A DNA stretch of 11,755 bases. It comes from SIAJ01 sp036266155 (GTDB lineage Bacteria > Planctomycetota > Planctomycetia > Gemmatales > Gemmataceae). The stretch is taken from the NCBI GenBank assembly GCA_036266155.1, contig DATANR010000112.1, forward strand, positions 1 to 11,755, read 5' to 3'. This document shows positions 1 to 5,531 of this stretch, piece by piece. Position 1 is the stretch's first letter; the number at the start of each line of letters is the position of its first letter. A program made the position numbers and the translations under genes. The notes beneath the pieces are model-generated. The model saw only the letters and a program-made list of their open reading frames with translations. It was not told the origin of the DNA and made no database searches.

Positions 1-23
1 TCGGGATCGAATTAACTCGCTGG

Positions 24-137
24 GCATCCTGAAAGGATGCGGCCGAGCGGCCGCACGCCTTCAGCGTGCACATGCTCGTTGTGCGCCACATTGCCCAGGG
101 CGCTGCCCTGGGCTGGCCTGCCGAGCCCCTTCGGGGC
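24..137. repeat. Chain of short hairpins left of the transposase
   Basis: No gene is visible in 1-194. The stretch is packed with perfect inverted repeats: 24-29/35-40 (GCATCC), 38-44/49-55 (TGCGGCC, loop GAGC), 53-58/64-69 (GCACGC, loop CTTCA), 68-72/80-84 (GCACA), 93-101/105-113 (GCCCAGGGC, loop GCT) and 125-129/133-137 (GCCCC, loop TTC). The first four overlap by 2-3 bases, so neighbouring stems compete for the same bases. CCCCTTCGGG at 126-135 also pairs over 33 nt with CCCGAAGGGG at 169-178. Such clusters next to a REP-associated transposase resemble REP/BIME sequences, but the stems do not share one obvious consensus, so that label is inference. Confidence 0.6.
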
Positions 138-168
138 GAAATGCATGTCAGAATCCTTCACGGCGTTG

Positions 169-186
169 CCCGAAGGGGTGCCAGAA
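169..186 (-). repeat. Left copy of 18-bp inverted repeat flanking the transposase
   Basis: Read on the minus strand this is TTCTGGCACCCCTTCGGG. It matches 16 of 18 positions with TTCTGACACCCCTCCGGG at 697-714 on the plus strand. The pair brackets the transposase gene in inverted orientation, ending 8 bp from its stop codon. It may mark recognition sequences or the former limits of a mobilised unit. IS200-like elements do not have classical terminal inverted repeats, so the meaning is uncertain. Confidence 0.5.
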
Positions 187-194
187 CTCTTCAC

Positions 195-641
195 TCATTC
201 CAGATACTGCGGATCGTACTCGACGCCCGCTGCCGCTAACATCCGTTTCAATTCGTCGATCGGACTCTCTTTTCGGTGGTGTTCGACCTGATTGGCGATG
301 TATCCACGCACGCCGTCGCGTGAATTCGGACTGACCGTGAATGCCGCGTATCCTTCCTGCCATACGAATTGCGGGTTGAGTTGTTGATCGTGAACCCATG
401 CTGTTCCGGCTTTCTTCAATTCACGCACAACGTCAGCAAGCGTATGCGTGGCCCGAAGGCTTACGAGGAGGTGCACGTGATCCTCCACGCCGCCAATGGC
501 TTCCGCGACGCCTTTCAATCCACGTATCGTGCCGCCGAGGTATTCATGCAGGCGGTCACGCCACGCATCGAGAATCCAGGGTTTGCGGTATTTCGTGGAG
601 AACACGATGTGGTAGTGCAGGCTGACGAAGGTCGAACCCAT
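195..641 (-). CDS. REP-associated/IS200-like Y1 (HUH) transposase
   Basis: This is a single-strand DNA transposase of the Y1_Tnp fold, which cuts and joins at hairpins through a phosphotyrosine intermediate. The 148-residue product opens with LHYHIVFSTKYRKPW (8-22), typical of the family. It has the metal-binding HUH motif as HVH at 55-57, FVWQEGYAAFTVS at 92-104, and a probable catalytic Tyr114 in RGYIANQVEHHRK. Length and motifs are those of an intact protein. The reading frame is open up to 767, but the ATG at 641 was chosen because homology begins there and CGGAG sits just upstream. The gene stands alone between hairpin clusters, which is the usual setting of REP-associated (RAYT) transposases. 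An ordinary IS200/IS605 TnpA is the alternative, but no TnpB gene is present. Confidence 0.9.
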   Translation of the reverse strand: MGSTFVSLHYHIVFSTKYRKPWILDAWRDRLHEYLGGTIRGLKGVAEAIGGVEDHVHLLVSLRATHTLADVVRELKKAGTAWVHDQQLNPQFVWQEGYAAFTVSPNSRDGVRGYIANQVEHHRKESPIDELKRMLAAAGVEYDPQYLE

Positions 642-687
642 GGGTGACTCCGGTTCAGTCGTTTGTTTGAAGGATTGCCTCCGGGGG

Positions 688-717
688 ATGCCGGCATTCT
701 GACACCCCTCCGGGGTG
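688..717. repeat. Palindrome plus hairpin, right of the transposase
   Basis: ATGCCGGCAT (688-697) is a perfect 10-bp palindrome. It is followed directly by a hairpin with arms CACCCC (703-708) and GGGGTG (712-717) and loop TCC. The 697-714 part is the right copy of the 18-bp inverted repeat whose other copy lies at 169-186. Confidence 0.55.
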
Positions 718-740
718 CAAATTATATCGTGTATCGCGTT

Positions 741-770
741 CCGGTGGTCGAGCTGACGCTCGACCACCGG
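741..770. repeat. Perfect 13-bp-arm hairpin
   Basis: CCGGTGGTCGAGC (741-753) and GCTCGACCACCGG (758-770) are exact inverted copies around a TGAC loop. It is the strongest hairpin in the window. It lies about 100 bp upstream of the transposase start and 71 bp beyond the stop of the ATPase gene. It may be a transposase recognition hairpin; it could also terminate the ATPase transcript, but it has no U-tract. Confidence 0.7.
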
Positions 771-781
771 CTATTGTCTGT

Positions 782-796
782 GACCCCTCCGGGGTC
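782..796. repeat. Hairpin GACCCC/GGGGTC
   Basis: GACCCC (782-787), loop TCC, GGGGTC (791-796). The core CCCCTCCGGGG is identical to 705-715 and differs by one base from CCCCTTCGGGG at 126-136. The same small hairpin therefore recurs on both sides of the transposase. Otherwise 797-840 holds nothing I recognise. Confidence 0.55.
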
Positions 797-840
797 TATT
801 TGGGCTCTTCGGCGAATCAGTTTTGGAAGCGTTTCGAGCA

Positions 841-2256
841 TCAGGGCTCATACACAATCCGCCCATGCTTCGTCGATCGCGAAATGCGATCCGTCGCGTG
901 CAATCCGGCGAGCACGAATTCCACGCACGACGCCCGCATCGCCTCGCTCTCCGCGGCATTCACTTCAAAGGCCTTTTCCCACGCCTTCGGGACACGCTTG
1001 AGCCGGTCGGCATAAACCTTCGACGGCAGCATGTCGCCGACTTCGATCTTGACGCCTTTCGAGAAAATGTCGGAAATCTCGTCGAGGCCGTGCTTGTCGA
1101 CGTACTCCTCGAAGACGACGCCGATCGCTTCGGCGATGACGGCCTCCAGCACCTGACGCTCCGACATTTGCGACGAGCCCATCATGTCGAGCTCGAGCTT
1201 GCCGAGCGCTGACGTCGGCAAATGGCCCAGGTCGCTGATCCGCGGCACGGCCGGCTTCTCGCCCAGCCGAACGCCGCGGTGCCGGGCGCTTGCGACCATC
1301 GTGCGGTAGTTCGCGATGCTGAAGCGCGCACTGACACCCGAAGAATGGTCGACGTATTTCGACTTGCGGGCACAGATGCTGATTTGTTCGATGATCTCCT
1401 TCATGAATAGCGGCACCGGCACCGGGAACGGGCCGCCCACCTCAATCGTCGACTCCTGCTCCATGATCTCGATGCCGAGTTCGCGTTCGAGCGGATAGTG
1501 TGTCTGAATCAAGGAGCCGATGCGATCCTTGAGTTGCGGGATCACCTTGCCCGAGCGGTTGTAGGTCGTCGGGTTCGCGGAGAAGAGCACGAGCACGTCG
1601 ATGTCGAATTGGATTGGGTAGCCGCGGATTTGCACGTCGCGCTCTTCGAGGATGTTGAACAGGCCGACCTGGATCAGGTCGTCGAGTTCCGGCAGTTCGT
1701 TCATCGCAAAGATGCCGCGATGCATCCGCGGAATGAGGCCGAAGTGCAGGGCGTCCTCGGCCGACATGCTGGCGCCCATCGCCAGCTTGGCCGGATCGAT
1801 CTCGCCAATGACGTCGGCAAACTTGGTGCCGGGCGCCAGGCGTTCGGCATAGCGTTCCTGCCGCGACCACCACTTGATCGGTACGCGCTCGGCCGGCGTG
1901 TTGGCGACGAGTTCCTTGCCGGCCCGCGTGATCGGCTTGTATGGATCTTCGTGAACGGCGCTGCCGGGAATGTCGAGGTAGGGCAGTTCTGGATCGAGAA
2001 AGCGCACGAGCGCCCGCATCAGCCGCGACTTGGCCTGTCCCTTCTCGCCGAGAAAGAGCATGTCGTGCCCGGCGAGCAGCGCGATGTTGATCTCGGGGAT
2101 GACCGTGTTCTGGTAGCCGACGATACCGGGGAAGAGGTCTTCGCCGGTTTGCAGTTGCCGCAAGAAGTTAGCGCGGATTTCGTCTTTGACCGATTTCGAC
2201 TCCCAGCCGGAGTCGCGTAGTTGCTTGAGCGTGGACGGGCGGGATGATGAACTCAA
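841..2256 (-). CDS. MoxR/Mg-chelatase-type AAA+ ATPase
   Basis: This is a cytoplasmic AAA+ ATPase of 471 residues, probably a hexameric remodelling or chaperone-type enzyme; the substrate is unknown. Visible elements are Walker A GEKGQAKS (70-77), the Walker B position GIFAMNELPEL (181-191), QVGLFNILEERDVQIRG (196-212), a sensor-1 Asn in FSANP (225-229), and LKDRIGS (242-248), which may hold the arginine finger. The Walker B acidic pair reads Asn-Glu instead of Asp-Glu, and about 100 residues separate Walker A from Walker B. The start is TTG: GGAG (2265-2268) lies 8 nt upstream, and no later Met comes before the ATPase core. MoxR-type genes usually neighbour a von Willebrand A gene, but none is present here, and the downstream side holds transposase-associated repeats. 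The family call is firm; the biological role is not. Confidence 0.9.
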   Translation of the reverse strand: MSSSSRPSTLKQLRDSGWESKSVKDEIRANFLRQLQTGEDLFPGIVGYQNTVIPEINIALLAGHDMLFLGEKGQAKSRLMRALVRFLDPELPYLDIPGSAVHEDPYKPITRAGKELVANTPAERVPIKWWSRQERYAERLAPGTKFADVIGEIDPAKLAMGASMSAEDALHFGLIPRMHRGIFAMNELPELDDLIQVGLFNILEERDVQIRGYPIQFDIDVLVLFSANPTTYNRSGKVIPQLKDRIGSLIQTHYPLERELGIEIMEQESTIEVGGPFPVPVPLFMKEIIEQISICARKSKYVDHSSGVSARFSIANYRTMVASARHRGVRLGEKPAVPRISDLGHLPTSALGKLELDMMGSSQMSERQVLEAVIAEAIGVVFEEYVDKHGLDEISDIFSKGVKIEVGDMLPSKVYADRLKRVPKAWEKAFEVNAAESEAMRASCVEFVLAGLHATDRISRSTKHGRIVYEP

Positions 2257-2307
2257 CGGACGGACTCCGGTTGCGGATTCGGGGGTGGCAAGGTGATTTT
2301 AGGCGGT

Positions 2308-2329
2308 GGGTCGAGGGTCGGAGGGTCGA
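2308..2329. repeat. Three tandem copies of GGGTCGA
   Basis: GGGTCGA (2308-2314), GGGTCGGA (2315-2322) and GGGTCGA (2323-2329) lie head to tail. This short 7-8 bp repeat probably arose by replication slippage. It sits in the 5' region of the ATPase gene, about 50 bp upstream of its start. Confidence 0.6.
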
Positions 2330-2477
2330 GCGGAATGGCGATGAAATGAAACTTTAGCCCTTCGGTAGGAAAGACTGCCAACGTTGCCAGTTTTTTGCAC
2401 GTTCCTGGCGCCACTTTTTTCGGACCTCATTATGACGCAAAACCCGTCGGACTGGAAGGATCCGTCAATCGTGAATG

Positions 2478-2544
2478 TCAAAGGGCGCCAACCCCAATAA
2501 CCCTTGGCGCTCTTCGTGGCGCTCTTTGATTGGCGCTCTTTGAT
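2478..2544. repeat. TGGCGCTCTTTGAT tandem repeat with an inverted copy
   Basis: Two exact 14-bp copies lie at 2517-2530 and 2531-2544, preceded by a degenerate copy, TGGCGCTCTTCG, at 2505-2516. The same unit occurs inverted at 2478-2490 (TCAAAGGGCGCCA), matching 12 of 13 positions. The RNA could fold into a stem of that copy with either tandem copy. A perfect 7-bp pairing, GCGCCAA (2485-2491) with TTGGCGC (2504-2510), competes with it. The patch lies 140-200 bp upstream of the DUF1501 start. It may be an operator-like array or just slippage. Confidence 0.6.
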
Positions 2545-2683
2545 TTTGTCGCCAACGGATCGGGGATCGAACGAGAATAGGAACGTTGTCGCTGACGCTG
2601 AAACATGATACAGTCCCCCATACCTCCCGCCAGCACCCCTTCTGGGGCATGAGTCGATGATCTTGCCAGATTCCGCCGGAACA

Positions 2684-3991
2684 ATGTTAACGCGTCGTGG
2701 ATTCGTCCAGACCGGCTACGCGGCCACGCTGGGGCTGACCCTCGCCGGTGCATCGCCGCGCGCCCGCGCGAACGATCGGCCGGCCAAGGCGAAGTCGGTA
2801 ATCATCGTCTATTTGACGGGCGCCTGTAGCCATATCGACACCTTCGACATGAAGCCGGACGCACCCGCCGAGATCCGCGGGCAGTTCAAGCCGATCGCCA
2901 GTTCCGTGCCGGGCTTGCAGGTATGTGAACATCTGCCGCATTTGGCCAAGCGGATGGATCGCTGTGCTCTCGTGCGCTCATTGGCCCATCGCGAGGACAA
3001 TCACCTACTTGCCACGCACCAGGTGTTGACCGGCACGGCCATCCCCGGCGGCAAGTTCGACCAGATCGCCTCACGCAACGACTGGCCGTGTTACGCATCG
3101 GGACTCGATCACCATCGCCCGCGGACCGATGGCGTGCCGACGGGTGTGACATTGCCGACGTTCTTGATGGAAGGCCCGCTCATTTGGCCGGGCCAACACG
3201 CCGGCTTCCTCGGGGCGAAGCACGACCCTTGGCACATCAAAGAAGATCCGAATCGACCCGGCTTCCGCGTCGAAGCATTGCAGAGTGCCGACGGTCCCGG
3301 CCGCTTCCAGGGCCGGCACAATCTGCTTGAGGAAATCGCGCGAGCCGGCGGCGGCTCACTCGCTGATCGTTCACCGATGGCGGAGCAGCAGGAGCGGGCA
3401 TTTACAATTCTCTCGTCGGGCAAGGTCGCCGAAGCCTTCGATCTGAGCCGCGAACCGACCCAGGTCCGCGATCGCTATGGCCGCCATGCCTACGGCCAAT
3501 CGCTGTTGCTCGCGCGACGACTCGTCGAGGCCGGCGTCTCCGTCGTGCAAGCGAACATGGGCCACGTTCAGACGTGGGATAACCACGGAGCGATCTTCCC
3601 GACGCTGAAGGACCGCCTGCTGCCACCCACCGATCGTGGCGTCTCGGCCTTGATTGACGACCTGCAAGTCCGCGGTCTGCTCGACGAGACTTTGGTCGTG
3701 ATGTTCGGCGAATTCGGCCGCACGCCGAAGGTCAACGCCGGCGCCGGCCGCGACCACTGGGGCCGAGCCTTCTTCGCCTGCTTCTGGGGCGGCGGCGTCA
3801 CCGGCGGAGCGGTGATCGGCAAGACGGATGCGATTGGCAGCGATCCCGTGACTCCCGCGTATTCACCGATGGACTTCGGCGCGACGATCTATTCCGCCCT
3901 GGGCGTCGATCATGGGGCGGAGGTTCGCGACCAATTGAAGAGGCCGGTGGCGCTGAATACGGGCAAGCCAATCGCGGCGATTTACGCATAA
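2684..3991 (+). CDS. Tat-exported DUF1501 protein
   Basis: This DUF1501 protein belongs to the alkaline-phosphatase/sulfatase-like superfamily that is abundant in Planctomycetota; its substrate is unknown. The 435-residue product starts with a twin-arginine signal (MLTRRGFVQ, then a hydrophobic stretch to about 22), so folded export is expected. Family landmarks are VYLTGACSHIDTFDMKP (42-58), TWDNHG (297-302), GEFGRTPKV (342-350) and GRDHWG (355-360). The length is normal and the frame intact. The ATG at 2684 puts the RR motif at residues 4-5, as in relatives; an in-frame ATG at 2657 would add nine residues. DUF1501 genes often follow a DUF1553/cytochrome gene, but here the gene is alone and converges on a DUF1552 gene. 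Confidence 0.92.
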   Translation: MLTRRGFVQTGYAATLGLTLAGASPRARANDRPAKAKSVIIVYLTGACSHIDTFDMKPDAPAEIRGQFKPIASSVPGLQVCEHLPHLAKRMDRCALVRSLAHREDNHLLATHQVLTGTAIPGGKFDQIASRNDWPCYASGLDHHRPRTDGVPTGVTLPTFLMEGPLIWPGQHAGFLGAKHDPWHIKEDPNRPGFRVEALQSADGPGRFQGRHNLLEEIARAGGGSLADRSPMAEQQERAFTILSSGKVAEAFDLSREPTQVRDRYGRHAYGQSLLLARRLVEAGVSVVQANMGHVQTWDNHGAIFPTLKDRLLPPTDRGVSALIDDLQVRGLLDETLVVMFGEFGRTPKVNAGAGRDHWGRAFFACFWGGGVTGGAVIGKTDAIGSDPVTPAYSPMDFGATIYSALGVDHGAEVRDQLKRPVALNTGKPIAAIYA

Positions 3992-4030
3992 CGGAACCGC
4001 CGTTCCGCGTGTCACAACATGTCATCGACA

Positions 4031-4058
4031 AAGGCCCGTCGATTGCTCGACAGGCCTT
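4031..4058. terminator. Stem-loop between convergent genes
   Basis: AAGGCC-C-GTCGA (4031-4042), loop TTGC, TCGAC-A-GGCCTT (4047-4058) forms an 11-bp stem with one internal C/A mismatch. It lies between the stop codons of the DUF1501 (3991) and DUF1552 (4084) genes and could stop transcription from both sides. On the minus strand the stem is followed by a short TTTGT, a weak U-tract, so it suits the DUF1552 transcript better. A smaller hairpin CGGAAC/GTTCCG (3992-3997/4002-4007) follows the DUF1501 stop directly. Confidence 0.6.
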
Positions 4059-4083
4059 GCGAATTTCACAAATCCATCGCGAC

Positions 4084-5424
4084 TCAAATCGACAACACCC
4101 CCGTGCTGTCCCCGAACGTCTTTGTACCACACCCCATCCGCTCGAACATCGCGAGATAGAGGTTCATCAGCGGCGTGTCCTTTGCGAACTTCATGTGGCG
4201 GCCGCATTTCACCGAGCCGCCGCCGTGGCCGGCCATGAGGATGGGGAGGTCGTCGTGGTTGTGGCGGTTGCCGTCGCCGATGCCGCTGCCGTAGACGAGC
4301 ATCACCTGGTCGAGCAGCGTCTTGTCGCCTTCCTTCACCGACTTCAACTTGCCGAGCAAATAGGCCAGCTGCTGAATGTGGAAGTGATTGATCTTCTGGA
4401 TCTTCTCCTGCTTCTTCTTGTCGCTCTGGTGGTGCGAAATCTCGTGGTGGCCGTCGGGGACACCGATGGTCGGATACGAGCGGTTGCTGCCGTCGTTGGC
4501 GAGCGGGAGCGTCACGACCCGCGTCAGGTCGGCCTGGAACGCGAGGACCATCATGTCAGCCATGAGCCGCATGTGTTCCTGAGCGTCTTTCGGGATGCCG
4601 GTTGGCGCGGGTCCGGTCGGCTTGAAGCTCGGGGCCGCGTTCTTGACTTCGCCGGCGCGCTGAATGCGTAGTTCCAGCTCGCGAACGGCCGTCAGATACT
4701 CTTCCATCTTGCGCTGATCGGCCGCGCCCAAGTCCTTTTCGAGCGCCTTCGCTTCCTCGTTCACGAAGTCGAGGATGCTCTTGTTGGCCCGGTCGCGCTT
4801 GTCGCGGCTCTCATTCTTGTCCTTGCTGGAGCCGCTACCGAAGAGGCGCTCGAACACTTGCTTCGGGTCGATCTCCTTGGCGTTCGGCGTGTTGTCGTCG
4901 CGCCACGAGAAGTTCGACTGGTAAGCGCAACTATAACCGGAATCGCAGTTTCCGGCCTGGCGGCCGCCCTCGATGCCAATTTCGAGTGAGGAGAATTTTG
5001 TCTGGTCGCCAACGTGCTGAGCGATCCACTGGTCAGCCGACTGGCCGATGCGGATGTCCGAGCCGTTAGTCTTGCGCGCCTGTCGGCCGGTGAGGAACGA
5101 CGCCTGAGCACGGGCATGGTCGCCGGGGCCGTCGCCGTTCGCTTTCGCCTTGTCGAGAGCCAGGCCGCTAAAAACGTTGATGTCGCTCTTGAACGCCTTC
5201 AAGGGTTCGAGCGTGGCCGGCAGTTCCCCGAGCGCTCCTTCGGCCTTCGGCGTCCAGTCCTGCATGTGCATGCCGTTCGGCACATAGAGGAAGGCGGCCC
5301 GCAACGGCGACAGGGCGTTCGCCGGGGCCGCGGACGCGACAGGCGTCATGATCTCCAGCCACGGCAATGCCACCGCGGCCCCAAGACCTTTGAGAGCGGT
5401 CCGACGGTCGATCCGACGACTCAT
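4084..5424 (-). CDS. Tat-exported DUF1552 protein
   Basis: This DUF1552 protein is an exported family found in Planctomycetota and Myxococcota, nearly always beside a DUF1592 gene as here; the reaction is unknown. The 446-residue product begins MSRRIDRRTALKG followed by a hydrophobic stretch to about 33, a twin-arginine-like signal. Conserved features are LYVPNGMHMQDWTP (46-59), GPGDHARAQASFLTGRQ (99-115), GHHEISHHQ (325-333), YGSGIGDGNRHNHDDLP (378-394) and MAGHGGG (397-403). The His/Asp clusters could bind metal, as in related alkaline-phosphatase-like proteins (inference). A charged helical region at 200-260 may be coiled coil. The ATG at 5424 was chosen for the RR motif and for GGAGTTCC at 5427-5434; the frame stays open to 5478. 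It is the last gene of the unit, with a possible promoter of its own upstream. Confidence 0.93.
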   Translation of the reverse strand: MSRRIDRRTALKGLGAAVALPWLEIMTPVASAAPANALSPLRAAFLYVPNGMHMQDWTPKAEGALGELPATLEPLKAFKSDINVFSGLALDKAKANGDGPGDHARAQASFLTGRQARKTNGSDIRIGQSADQWIAQHVGDQTKFSSLEIGIEGGRQAGNCDSGYSCAYQSNFSWRDDNTPNAKEIDPKQVFERLFGSGSSKDKNESRDKRDRANKSILDFVNEEAKALEKDLGAADQRKMEEYLTAVRELELRIQRAGEVKNAAPSFKPTGPAPTGIPKDAQEHMRLMADMMVLAFQADLTRVVTLPLANDGSNRSYPTIGVPDGHHEISHHQSDKKKQEKIQKINHFHIQQLAYLLGKLKSVKEGDKTLLDQVMLVYGSGIGDGNRHNHDDLPILMAGHGGGSVKCGRHMKFAKDTPLMNLYLAMFERMGCGTKTFGDSTGVLSI

Positions 5425-5426
5425 TT

Positions 5427-5434
5427 GGAACTCC
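5427..5434 (-). promoter_or_regulatory. Shine-Dalgarno GGAGTTCC of the DUF1552 gene
   Basis: Read on the minus strand, GGAGTTCC lies two bases before the ATG at 5424, so GGAG is 6 nt from the start. This decides the start over the longer frame. The same octamer at the same distance precedes the DUF1592 gene (7931-7938). Confidence 0.6.
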
Positions 5435-5498
5435 ACAATCAACGTGCACGGCCGGAAGGCCGATGGCAGGCTAGGCAAGCAGCAAACAGTCTAGCGAC

Positions 5499-5507
5499 AG
5501 TATAACA
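5499..5507 (-). promoter_or_regulatory. Possible extended -10 promoter for the DUF1552 gene
   Basis: On the minus strand TGTTATACT matches the extended -10 form TGnTATAAT except for one base. It lies in the 107-bp gap downstream of the DUF1592 gene and predicts a start near 5492, about 67 nt before the DUF1552 ATG. No good -35 sits at 17 bp, which extended -10 promoters can tolerate. It would allow DUF1552 expression independent of the upstream genes. Confidence 0.4.
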
Positions 5508-5531
5508 TTTTCCACGATCGCAAGTCGAGCA

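Larger units (their letters stand above)
2257..2683. other. Divergent intergenic region without a gene
   Basis: These 427 bp separate the divergent ATPase and DUF1501 genes. I see no convincing coding sequence. The region holds two tandem-repeat patches (2308-2329 and 2478-2544). It also has an AT-richer stretch at 2341-2420, with T-runs at 2391-2396 and 2415-2420, a CAACGTTG palindrome (2379-2386) and a TGGCGCCA palindrome (2406-2413). Both promoters must lie here. The only hints are a TAAAAT-like -10 on the minus strand (2296-2301) without a good -35, and TTGTCG at 2586 followed by GATACA at 2607 with a short 15-bp spacer. Neither is strong enough to annotate. Confidence 0.5.

Noticed and set aside
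1498..2220. Long plus-strand open frame opposite the ATPase gene (240 codons)
   Set aside because: It is antisense to a gene with clear AAA+ motifs, has no recognisable motif, and is explained by GC-rich codon bias on the other strand.
2386..2420. Rho-independent terminator GCCAG...CTGGC followed by T6
   Set aside because: The stem is only 5 bp with a 14-nt loop, and no gene ends upstream of it on that strand.
2478..2544. CRISPR-like array
   Set aside because: The 14-bp units abut without spacers, one copy is inverted and there are no cas genes.
2478..2753. Minus-strand frame of 91 codons in the intergenic region
   Set aside because: It overlaps the start of the DUF1501 gene and runs through the tandem repeat; no family features and a poor start context.
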